64,000 nt of DNA from Dirofilaria immitis (taxonomy: Eukaryota; Nematoda; Chromadorea; Rhabditida; Onchocercidae): assembly GCA_024305405.1 (NCBI GenBank), contig JAKNDB010000087.1:2604001-2668000 (forward strand). Reading direction: 5' to 3'. How positions within the stretch are numbered: the first letter of the stretch is position 1; each line of letters starts with the position of its first letter. This document shows, piece by piece, positions 40,133-52,143 of this stretch. Both the position numbers and the translations under genes were made by a program. Below the pieces are notes generated by a model. It had not been told where the DNA came from, ran no database searches, and worked only from the letters and a program-made list of their open reading frames with translations.

Positions 40133-43100
40133 TTAAATGGTTATCATAATGATAAAACCGATAAGAGGAAGATAAGGTTTCAAAATTGCTCCAATAATTG
40201 GTATATTAAGCAAGATATCAACAATATACCAATATACTTTAAATTGAAAACGACCCCAGCTAAGTCCAGTTTTATATACTTCGATCTCACCATTTTCCAT
40301 TCGTTTTCGTATCAGATTTACTGCAGTTTGATTACATACCTATAAAATTTCGGAGTAATTGCTTATTAATAATATATGAAGATAAGAAGGACTATCCATA
40401 GTATCATTCATTACTTTAGTGTAATCGTGATCACTACAAGTGCATTTGTACGATCGTTCACTTAAAAACAACTTATCACTCTCTCCAATAAAATATCAGA
40501 CTTAACATCAAATATAATTATAAGAAATTTAATAACTAAGAATGATAAGTATTTCAATTCCAGACTTATTACTAACGAATGTGATTACAATTGCGGTCTG
40601 TAATAAAATCTACAATTATGAAATAACAAATCATATACCCTATGATTATTGCTGTTCATAAAATAAAATCCAAATTTGGCTAATTGCATTAATTTAGAAC
40701 CACCGTCTGTTTCGCAGTCTAACTGTAGAAGATAAGGTGGATTACTTTGATCGGTATACATCCATTCCCAAGAATTTGCGATCCTGAAATTGATATTTAA
40801 TTTTTTAGATCGAAATGTTTTAATAATTTTAAAACAAATTTCTTGATAAAAGAATTGATTGAAAATGTTTGATTTTAATAATATGAAAATAAATCGATTA
40901 GTTATGTAAAGTAGCGCAATTGAATATTCAATATAATAATATTTTAAGAATAATGAAAAATTAACAAATAAAATTCTACCATTTTGATTCGAGCTAACTC
41001 ATTCAATTAAAATTTCTAATATGTAGCAATCTTATCAAAAGATGCATCAGTAATCTTATAAAAATTTAATATTATTTGATATTTTCGTAATCTTATCAAT
41101 TTGGTGATAGAATGAATAGTAATAATATTTGCTTAATTACTAGTAATATTCACATAATACTTACTTATGTGGTATATAGCTACATTTTGGTTCTTTCCAT
41201 GTATGACACTGATGTATCATAATACCCATATCAGGTGTATACCAATGAGCTAATTTATGAGCCATAGCTTCGAAGAATTTTACTGTACGATTATTTGCAT
41301 GCACGAAAAAGTTTGCACCTAGAAATGGAGACAGTTAAGATAAAATGAAGTGTGAAACAATCTAAGTTATTGCAAAACAAACTATTATAGAGACAGAATC
41401 TATTTATAATGATAAAAATTGATAAGGACGGATAAAGTAAGGCAACGAAGAAAAACATTTGTTTATTAATTTCTAATTAAAAAATTGTAAAATCATTCCA
41501 AATTTTTTATTTTTTTCTTCTCTATTTGAATAAATGTTGCCAAAAGAAGAGAGCGAATTCCAATTTCAATTGCAATTTTTTTCTTAATTTTTCCTGTTGG
41601 AAAGTTGCATAAAACTTGAAATTTTACAGAAAAAAGGAATTTCTTTGGAATGAATTACGGTTTACACTAAAATTATTTCGTTTGAAAAAAAAAAACTTTT
41701 TTCTTTGTGCGTGTTCAAAAACTTGTCTGTAAAAAAGAAAGCGCTTTTTGATGGTATACTTTCTACCTTCAAAATAAACAAGTTTTAGAAACGAGTTGGA
41801 TTATCGCAAAAGAAATCTTTCCAAAATTAATAAAAAATTTTTAGCGAATTTGACTCCAATTTAAAACTATTAGTTATATTTTCGAAAACTTGAATTAAAA
41901 TTTCTCATAGCTTTTGCTAACTGGCTTTTATATGATGAAGAAATTAAGCACTTCAATAACCATGTATTCTAAAAAAAAAAAATAAAGTTCTGAGGGAAAT
42001 AAAAGTGAAAATAAAACAGAAGAATTAATACAATAGGACAAAATCTGATTTATACAGACATTTACAGCATGATAAATTCCAGTGAATAAAATAATTTCTT
42101 AAAAAAAAACACATCAACGATGATAGGAATTATAAAAAGGAAAAATTTTATATTAAAGTTATAAATTATTTAATCATTTTATTCAATATATCCATTTATT
42201 CCCTTATTTTATCCTTATCTTATCAAACATTCTTTAATTAATTTTAATTCTTTTATTTTGTATTTATCTCGATATTCAGGATAGGATTGAATCATGGCAT
42301 AATGTTACTTTAAAATATTATCTAAAATATCTATTATATTCTACCAAATAAAAGCTAATAATGTTGCCATCTATTTATGAGTGGAACTATTATTAATTTG
42401 TTTTTATTTGGAATAAAAATAGTAATCATTTCTATATTTCTTCTTTGAAAGAAATAATAAAAATAATTGAAAAGTTTCCAATTCTCTTTTATGCCTATTA
42501 TTTACAATGATGCATGACTGTCTACATTTTCTGCCGCTTCGTCTTTATCTTTATCATTTCCAAATATTGAATCAGTGGCTTATCTTCATTTTCTTATCAG
42601 CAAAATTTATTGACCTCCTTTGTATCCCAATCAAATGATTGAAAAGATAATAATATAGACAATGTCGTATTCTTTCAGTATAATGCAACTCTATCTTATC
42701 TTTTCTTTTCTAAAAAAGAAAGAAAAAAGCATGATTAAATGATAAAATCTTATCGAATTTAAACTGAACCCAAGTTGAAAAAAGTTAGTACATATTAAAT
42801 AAGAATTAAAAAATAATAAAACTTAATTGATTGATAAATTGAAAAGTAAAAATTGGCAATATTAAAAAGTAAAAAATATATACCATTAACCCATTCAGCT
42901 CGAACGGAATAATTATTATGACCAATCTGATCGAAGATTGCATCATATTCATAATTCTCCTCAATACCCAAATCGAATATATTGTTAAACCAAAATGTAT
43001 CCTGCTGCATCATCCAGAATGATTTACCATTTTTCAACAAACATACAGCAATATTAGCACGGAGTAAATACAATGTCTGATATGCACCTTCCGCAAAACT

Positions 43101-43159
43101 GAATGGTTTCTGAAATATCAAAAACTATAATAATAATAATAATGATAATAATAATAATG

Positions 43160-43209
<50 letters not shown>

Positions 43210-44625
43210 TAATAATAATTAATAATAAATTTAATCCAATTTTTGATTAAATTTAATACTTTTCTTATTTCTAAAATTAGGATGAGTTTAAATTTATTTC
43301 AAATGCATTTAAAATTTATATAATTGAGTTTTTTAAATAAGCATTAAGAAATAGTTCAAGATTGAGAATTAATTTAACTTAATTTCGAGCGAATTATTGG
43401 AATATTGATTTTTGGTCAGAAACCAAACAAATCGATGTTAAATAAATTTCTAATAAAAAATCAGCGATCAAGTTGACCAGTTTACTTGCCTTGTACCTGG
43501 ATCAATTATTCCTTAATAAAAAAAAGAAAAAAATCAGCTACTTAGAAGACTGGAAATTTCGATTAATATTAGTAAACTAAATTAATCGAAGTTGATATAT
43601 CTTTCCAAAAAAGGAAAAAAAACCGATGAAAATTCCAATAAAACAATATTTTTGAAAAAGGAAATATAAAATGTTACTTACATATAAACTTGGTGTTGGC
43701 CAGTATACTTGCCTCACATTGGGCCAGTATTCTTCTAACACATCTCTTGCTACATGGTCCAATGTGATAAAAATTAACCTAAAAGAAATAGCAATCCATC
43801 AAGAGAAAAATCAGAATATTCTATATTTTCTCATATACATATTAATTGATTTGCAATATTATTCGATATTAACAGTCAATCATTCAAGATTCACATGAAG
43901 CAGGCAGATTGATGATGGATAAAATGGCATGTTAAAAGATAACAATATTGATTGGTTCTGGCGGGAATGATTATAAAAAAATTTTTTATTATTTAAAAGT
44001 ATGACAAAATGATGACGGATCATACGAAAGGACTGAAAAGAATTTACCTTTCATGAACACCGCTCATGTCACGTGTATTACACAAAAAATTGAAAGTCAT
44101 ATTTAGAGCATGTTGATTCAGAAGGAAAATGGCTGGTGGTTTTTGGAATTCATGATCTAATGACCATAATAATTCTCGAAAAGCAGGAGAATTAGCAATG
44201 ACTTCTTCGGATACTGTATGACTGTGTTGCTTTACATAACGTACAGCTGCCGTAGCATTCAGAGTTTTTCGAATAGCCAAAATACCGATGCTGAACCATA
44301 ATAAATAGATACTATAGCAATACAATCTGCAGAATATTTTAGGAAACCGAAACTTTGTAAACTTTCTCGAGTTTTTCAGCCGAAATCGAATATTGCCAGA
44401 CTTATCATCTGACGAAACATCACTACTTGTTGAATGTAATAGTGATGATAATTGTGTCACGTTTGTTTTTGAATCATTAGTCTTCTTGATAGCTCGTTGA
44501 CGGATGATATTAGTATTAAATTGTTTCGAAGCAGTTGGTCTTTTAGTAACGCTTATGGCACTATCGACGAATTTATCGATGCGAGAATTCCGTGGACAAT
44601 AATCCAATAATTGTACTTTATGCAT
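40133..44625 (-). CDS. Type II membrane glycosyltransferase-like (nucleotide-diphospho-sugar transferase family)
   Basis: Probably a Golgi or ER glycosyltransferase of the nucleotide-diphospho-sugar transferase (PF03407-like) group; donor and acceptor are unknown. Exons: 44048-44625, 43682-43778, 42884-43109, 41165-41318, 40639-40783, 40133-40339, all GT-AG and in frame, giving 468 aa. A ~100-residue polar, Ser/Lys-rich cytosolic N-terminus is followed by one membrane anchor (about 100-117, RLYCYSIYLLWFSIGILAI). The lumenal domain has FITLDHVARDVLEEYWPNV, then GAYQTLYLLRANIAVCLLKN, GKSFWMMQQDTFWFNNIFD, and VNGANFFVHANNRTVKFFEA. These match the family order: substrate loop, acidic site, and the G-F-x-V-x-x-N-x-R-T strand. 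Where many members have DxD, this protein has QQDT (260-263). The C-terminus (about 437-468) is strongly hydrophobic, which is odd for the family. The family call rests on motif order. Confidence 0.8.
43126..43227. repeat. (TAA)n microsatellite in glycosyltransferase intron
   Basis: Long ATA/TAA trinucleotide array with a few GAT interruptions, located in the intron between exons 2 and 3. Confidence 0.95.
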
Positions 44626-45297
44626 TGAAATGATACTTGAGATCGAAAAAAAAGAGAAGAATCACGATTTAGAAATATTTATTTTGTCGTGGATTAAACG
44701 AACAAATTCTTTCTACTGTCGTTTAAATTCAAAAGCAAATCAAATGAAGCGTAGGCGTTTTTAATAAACAACAAAATTTGTTTAACTGCATGAAAAAGGA
44801 ATGATAGTGCATCGAGAACAAGAAATTTAGAACGCGCAGAATGAATTAAAAATTAAATAGAAGGAAATATGCTGTATGTATTTGCAAAAAGTACGTCATA
44901 ATGAGATGACGCAATTAAAAATTAATAATTATTGCTTCCAATGATTCTTCTTCATCTTCATCTTCATCCAATTTTCATCACTTTTATTGTAGAATTACAA
45001 TAATCTGAAATGTGATAAAAATATACTGTAATAGAGATGCTTTCACCATTTATCGAACAATAATAATAATAATAGATGTTTATATAAATATTGCAAGATG
45101 AATATATTTTATGGCAATTTTATAAAACATATAATAAACGATATGTAACAAAAAAATTTTGCAAACATTTATATTTAAGCATTGAAATTTTAAAAAACTT
45201 TTCTTTATTTTTTTGTTTTGCTTTATAGCATCTTTCTAATATCACAAATTAACATAATATGACTTGAACAATATGTCCATAGAAAAAGGAATCTATC

Positions 45298-45298
<1 letters not shown>

Positions 45299-45366
<68 letters not shown>
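45299..45366. repeat. (TTA)n microsatellite
   Basis: About 22 uninterrupted TTA units. Confidence 0.97.
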
Positions 45367-46937
45367 CACTGTCATATCATTATCAATATTGTTATTAGTA
45401 TTATTTAGTAATAAATTATTTAAGATTTAAAAACATAAAAGAATTTCTTTTTATAAAACAAAGAATTACATGAAAGAAAAAAAAGAGAAGAAAAAAATTG
45501 GATTAAACTGATTAATTAAAATGAAAATTCTTTATATCAGCGGATAGTTTAATAAATAATTAGAAGATAAAAAAAAGGAAATATATGTTGTGGTAGTTAG
45601 ACAAGGATGAAATGAACCTGTTCATTTTTAATAGTTTAATTCATAATCACATATAAAAATGGTAACAAAAAAAAAAATCTTAAGACATTTTCCCCAAAAT
45701 TAAGAAGTGGAAAAAAGTTAGGCTTATCAATAAAATTAAAAGGTAGCTTGAAATTTATGGAAAAAATCATAAATTTGATGCGTCTTATTTCCGTGTCAAA
45801 AAAAAAAGTTTTTTTTCTCCTTTTTAAATACCCAGTGTCAATCGTATAATTTTTATTAATAAATCTTATGAAATAGTATAAGCATAATTTGAGAGAAATA
45901 TTTTATAACAATTTTCCGATTAATAAAAAGATTATTAATGTAATAATTTCATCCTGAATTAACAATTTTAATTAATCATAGCTTGTTAAGAGAAAATTGA
46001 ATTCAACATTGTCTGAATAGAGTTAAATTATAACGATCATACAAACCATATATATTCCATTTACCAATTTTTCAAGGATTTATGAAATAAACTTTTCCAT
46101 CCGTAACCTAAATTCATCATATCTTCTCTATTAATATGCTAATTATTTTTATTCTAAGTTTCATAATATATCATTTCTGAAACCATTCCTCGAAGAATTG
46201 AGCTAATTTTAAGATGCATACGAAGTTTAATTTGAAGCGCTAAATCATTATTAATCGACTTCCTTTAAATCTTTTGTATTTTAGATTCTTTTGTACGAAA
46301 TTTTCATGGATTTATTGTAAAATTGCTCATAAGAAAATGCAAAAAAACTGGGTTACTGTTCTATTTTTAAAAATTTTAAATTAAAAGAATTTAAAAAATG
46401 GAACGCAATCAAAAATTATAGCAATCGATTTTTCAAAAGCAAATTTCAAAGACTAGAATAGAATATTTCTAAATCGAATAAGAAATTTTTAGTCTTCAGA
46501 AAAAGCTACAATTTATCATTCAAACTTTTGTATTTTGAACAATTTATTCCATAAAATGCAAAAAATATAAGATGAAGAAGAAGAAATAATTACTTATATA
46601 TCATATAGGTGAAATGAAATTAAACTTAGAAACAATTAATGATTAACTTTAACTTTTTTCAATTTTACTTGAAGTAAATGATTCTTTTTTGAAATTAATA
46701 AAAATATATTAACAATTAGGACCAAATTGATAAAATAAATAAGTTTTCTATAAATGAGACAAGGTATAAAAGTGATAAAAATGATAATTGCGGAGGTGGC
46801 GAACGACAACAATGATGATGAAGAGGATGAGAAATGACCATCGGATAAAATGGACAGTGTCGATGGGATTTGCTAGGATGACTGACCGTCCTTCTTGTAT
46901 CCATCGGTTGTTTGTATGTCTATGCATGTAGCATTTG

Positions 46938-46971
<34 letters not shown>

Positions 46972-47235
46972 TACATACATCCATCCATCCATACATACAC
47001 ATACAGATACACATATACTACAGATACACATATACACATAGACATGCACATGCACATGCAAGCATGCAAATGCATGCAGATGGATGTGTTATGTATGTCA
47101 GTGACACTCCATAGAAGAAAGAATAGAATTATGAACATTACTGTTATTATTAATAATAATATTAACATTAATATTATTATTAGTATTAGTATTATTATTA
47201 GTATTAGTATTATTATTAGTATTAGAATTGCCATT
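46938..47235. repeat. Compound microsatellite cluster (AT, CATA, CCAT, CACATA, ATTATTAGT)
   Basis: Successive tracts: (AT)n from 46938, CATA/CATC tetranucleotides, ACACATATAC hexamer-like repeats, CATGCA repeats, then about three copies of the 18-bp ATTATTATTAGTATTAGT. Confidence 0.93.
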
Positions 47236-47712
47236 ATAATTATTAGAGTACCACTGATATGGAATTGGAATGAAAATAGTAGTAATGAATAGGAATTGTT
47301 TCGCGACGGTATCAGATTGTAGGGAGGAAGAAAAAAAAGAAAAACTGGTTTGAAATATTCAAGGTGGATAAAACTGATCGATCAGATCATTTCATTTTAT
47401 TTAATATAGTAGCATAATTGAAAATAAGAAGTGATAGCAACATTAACGAATATAGATGGGACTGATAATGTAAAAAAAAAGCTTATAGAATTTTATTTGT
47501 ATTAATAGCCAATAAAATAGGATGGGAATATGTATTATATAGATGTAGATAAGGTCAAGCCTATCTTACCTGAGTAAGTTTCTAACAGAAAGATTTAATT
47601 TTTCTGATATTTATAATTAAAATTGTTTTTTTCCTTCTCCTTCCTTCCTATTTCATTATTTAGCATTTTTGTATTACTGATTAATAATGCTTCATATTAT
47701 GGTAAAGGTCGT

Positions 47713-47741
47713 TTTTTTTTTTTTTTTTTTTTCTTTTTTTG
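47713..47741. repeat. Poly(T) tract
   Basis: Near-continuous run of T with one C. Confidence 0.95.
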
Positions 47742-49589
47742 AATAAACTTATCTTTTATGTGAATTTATTGTTGAAATGAATGGATCTGATTGACTCATT
47801 TCATGCGATCTTATGTATATAAGAAATATACATAATCTAAGACTAATTCTTGCATCATTTCGAGATGATTGATTGATTTTAAATCAAGAAATGGATTAAG
47901 ATTAATGACCTTGAAATATCTTATTTTTAAACTTCCATTATAGCACTGAATTGTTTATATGATAATTGAATTCCTCTTTCCGTAACTAAATCTTTTATTG
48001 TAAGTACTTTATATCATAGTGAGTTTTGTTTAACATTACTGATCGATGACATAACACAGAAAGAAAAGGAATCTCTGAAATATATTCGATAAATGAATGT
48101 AAAACTTATTGATTGATTTATAGATGACAAAGTGTTTAACATCTGGAAATTGCTGAAAAATCCAAATATTTGAAAACTCGCAAACTTTTAGACGTCTCGA
48201 AAATCAAGGACATTAATTTCTGAACAAGATCATTTAATGGATGGAAATTCTAACAATAATTTTACCATTTATATTGAATACTTTACAACAAAAATGGAAA
48301 TTTCAAATTTTAACATTAACTAATTCATTGGTGGTGCGTTATCTATCAAATGTTCAACTATCTCAGAACAATGTATTGATAAGAAAAGAAATCTGTACAA
48401 CATCGAACATCAATCAAACAGTTAATTTAATTTGAGACAATTATATAATACATAAAATAATTGGATAGAATTAATATCATTCAATAAAGAGAATAACGAT
48501 ATTCTTTTTCTAGAATCTATCATAATAGCATTGGAATTAAATGAAAATTAAAAATTATTAAATCAACGATTATTCAAATATATCTTTCTGACATTGTGAT
48601 GCATCCTGTCCAGCCTCTTAAAAATTTATAATATAATATTATTATATCAAAAAAATTTCATAATATATTTCAAGAAACGATAGAGTTAACAAATAAACAA
48701 AGGATTATTGTCGAGATTTATAACGAAAGAAGAATACGGCACATTTAATAATTTTTTTTTTTACTTCCAGACAAAAGCATTTTAATTATATGCTTTTAAC
48801 GCATATTATAGCAATTATATCAAATGAATATGGATAACAGAGAATAGAAATTTCAACCGATTTATTTAATATATTGTACCATTAATACCATAATTTTAAA
48901 TACATATTATGATAATAATTTATAGTTTTATTTACTTTTCCTTGTTTACCGAAATACTCACATATATATATAAATATATAAATTATTCTATTATTTATTT
49001 GTTATTTGTATATTGCCTCATTTCGTATATCATTCTTATTCGATTCTTGCTCTATTCGTTTTCAAGATTTTCATGTGCTAAACTTAAATTTATATATATT
49101 GTCATATACATATATATCTAGCATATCCGAATAATTACTGTCATTTCTAACTCCTGTCAGAGCTGGTTTCTTTCCATCCATATTCTCCTTATATCTTATC
49201 GATTTTTTTGCGGTTTTTATGAGACATACAATTGAATTAAACTGCATGAATAACTTTTTCTAACTATCGTTTTTTGCTCCAATATAAGAAGGGTTCATAT
49301 TAAAACTTCATCTGCCGAAGTTATTTCTGAAACTTCTTCAAATTTATTTTACTTTTATGTTTCAGTTTTGCATATTTCAAAAGTACCATTCAAATTTTTG
49401 ATGATTTCTTGAAATGATGTTTATACAAAGCCAATTGTAAGATTCAAGACTAAACTAAAATGATTATTCAATTCCATATCTCTAAATAATTCCATACAAT
49501 TGTCATCTAAGGCATTTTAATATAATTTCAATTTCATATTATTATTTCAGAAATTCAAATTAAGTGTTAAATATTTAAAAGTGATCAAG

Positions 49590-49800
49590 TCAATATAGTA
49601 GACTTTCGAAAATCGGCACTCCACTAGTGAGTAAACTAACATACCACCGGACTCCCCCAAACTCTATGCTCCTCCATATCACCTGACACCTAGAGCAAAT
49701 ACCGTCAACTTGCTGCTAGGTATAAAGGACATTAGGCTACAAAGTGTTGAAGCGAACCAAAGACGGCATGATCACTTTGAAATTACTTCATCCCGACTGA
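49590..49800. other. GC-richer block of unknown nature
   Basis: About 200 bp that is much less AT-rich than the kilobases on either side, with several runs of C (e.g. GGACTCCCCCAAACTC). No long ORF spans it. On the minus strand the first part reads LCSLMSFIPSSKLTVFALGV before a TGA. It could be a dispersed repeat, a structured ncRNA or a relic. No tRNA A/B boxes or rRNA motifs are seen. Confidence 0.4.
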
Positions 49801-50293
49801 CTATTTTTTTGTTTTTCACATGCACTTCACTCAAGTGAATGGTTTTTATGATATTCAGAAGGAATTAGCGTTGGGTAGAATCTGTAAGGATATATAAAAT
49901 GAGCGAACATGAATGGTAACATTGAGACAAATAAAGAATTGTACGAGTTTTGGAAAAAAACTTGGATCTTTCTCTCAAAATATTTCTCATGACAGTTTTG
50001 TTTATATTCGAAAATTTTTTTTTTATTTTGACGTTTCTTTGTCCTTGGGTCATATAGGCTTTTACATTTGTTATTTATTATACTTCCGTGTAAGTTTGCA
50101 CTTATGTGAAATACGACCTTTCATTTTCTAGTATATTATTTGCAGTTTGTCATATATTTTTACGATGTAATGTAGAACTTACATGTTTTGAACGGAGATG
50201 TTCAACAGATTAAGCTTACCCTTGGGAAGTTCAAATTTTTTCCAGCAGCTTTGCTAGTCGTTAAGCAACTTGCTAATCGTCGCTAAAGCAAAT

Positions 50294-52143
50294 ATGAAGC
50301 AACGGCCTCCCTGTGTGGATAAGCTTCGGCGTATCGAAAAACGACGTTTACAACAGGTTGCACCTAATCCACGCAGATTTCCCGATAGGTAATGCATTGA
50401 TTCATAAACTTTTGAGGATTACTTTACCATTATAAGATGAAATATATAATATAAAAATTGTTTTTTTCTTGCTCTTTACAGTTTTCCAACAGTCCTATTT
50501 AATAATTTCTATGTTGGTTGTAACAATTACGAAGCGTGATTTAACGTTCATTTCAGGTGGACTGATTATGATCCGGTGGGGAAAGATATGGCGGGAACAC
50601 GGTTTGTTGCTTTCAAGACTCCCTTACGACATGATTATTTCCTGAATCGTAGTAATGAATTCGACGTGCGGAACGTTTTGAAACGAAAAATTTACTTGAT
50701 ATGGTAAATTTTCTAAGCATACTTAAGTGTTTCAAAGCCCTGTTAGAAGTATTCAATTCTTTTTGATAAAAGGCATAGAACTGACAAAGTTAAATTTTAT
50801 TTCATATTTCTGTATATTTCTTCTTAATTTTCATCAATAATAGTAAATAAGATATTTGTCTGCAATAGTGGAAAAGGAAAGTTCAGTATTTCTCTAGATT
50901 AATTAAATCATTTAATTGTATCATTTCCAATAAATATATATATTTGGCTGCGAAATCATATTGCAGGTCAAGACTTATATATATTTTTCGAACTATAGTC
51001 AAAGTTCTTTAAAGACTACAGATCGGTTTTTCAGGCTAATGCTGTTGGTAAGCAGTTAGGTCTTATTATCGATTTAACGGCAACTCAGAAATATTATGAT
51101 CCTCGTGAATGGACTGATATCGGTATCAAATATGAAAAAATATGGTGCACGGGACATCACCTACATCTTCAAGTGGAAAACATTCAGAAATTTTATAGAA
51201 TTGTCAGTGATTTTCTGTCTAAACATATCTATACTGGTTTGTATTTCTTTTTAAGAAACAAAAATCATATCAGATACATAATTATTTCTTTCTTGATGTA
51301 ATTTCCATTTCATAATATAACGCAGAAGATTATAGCTTAGAATAATATAATAAATTGAAGTGATAAATTATATTACAACGTACTAGCAAGAAAGTACTTG
51401 CTCTAATTTGTATGAATTTTGAATAATTTCCTTCCTATGTTAATTCTAGTTTTTGTAGTAATAAACTGAAATAGAAGTGCAGATTTTATCATTTTTCTAT
51501 TTAGATTATTTTAAAACTAGTTTTTTAAAGAATTTAATGAATTGATTATTTTGATCAGCAAAAATTCTTTTGACCTTTTGAAAAGTATGGGAATATGAAT
51601 TTGGTAATTATGAATCTTTGTTTGGAAAATCCTCTTTATCTTTTGGAAAATGCCGTAATATTTAAATGTGTAAATATAATAATCGAATTGAAGGTGAATT
51701 AATTGGCGTGCATTGTACACATGGCTTGAATCGAACAGGATATATGATTTGTCGTTATTTGATTGAAGTCGATGGCTGGGATGTTAACAGTGCCATTGAG
51801 CGTATGTTTCATAAATTTGACTTTTTCTTTAACTAAAAGTCAATATTTCTTGAGCATTTCTGGATTACGTAAATGCTCATTTTTAAATATTCTATACTTG
51901 ATTTTCGAACTCTGCAACTTAAATTCGTTTGTTTCTTCTAGAATTCGAATATTGCCGAGGGTATAAAATTGAACGAAAAAATACATCGATTCATTAAAGA
52001 ATGATTGTATTAGAGGAAAATATGCTGCTTTATCCGTGAAATATCCTAGAGAACCTATTAACGGAATAATTAGCAAACGACTAGCTCAGTTGAAAAACGT
52101 TTTACCATGTATTGATTTGAATGAATTTGTTGCAATTAATTAA
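50294..52143 (+). CDS. pir-1: PIR-1/DUSP11-like RNA 5'-phosphatase, frame broken near the 3' end
   Basis: PIR-1/DUSP11 removes beta and gamma phosphates from 5'-triphosphorylated RNA; in worms it acts in endogenous small-RNA pathways. Exons: 50294-50388, 50557 to about 50674 (3' end uncertain), about 50999-51236, 51694-51801, and 51942 onward. Family blocks in order: RWTDYDPVGKDMAGTRF, FVAFKTPL, QLGLIIDLTATQKYYDP, KYEKIWCTGHH, and the active site GVHCTHGLNRTGYMICRYL. That last block has catalytic Cys and Arg intact and the family-specific HCTHGxNRTGY. In the last exon the frame FEYCRGYKIERK meets a stop at 51995-51997. Skipping one base at the A6 run (51976-51981) opens a continuous frame (YIDSLKNDCIRG onward) to a TAA at 52141-52143, and YID aligns with the YIEDL of DUSP11. 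This is either a real truncation or a homopolymer error. Confidence 0.88.

Larger units (their letters stand above)
44626..50293. other. Intergenic region rich in simple repeats
   Basis: No supported gene in about 5.7 kb. It contains trinucleotide, dinucleotide and homopolymer arrays, listed separately, and a GC-richer block at about 49590-49800. Open frames at 46716-47292 lie over microsatellites on both strands. Confidence 0.55.

Noticed and set aside
46716..47292. Several overlapping ORFs on both strands
   Set aside because: They read through AT, CATA and ATT microsatellites and reflect simple repeats.
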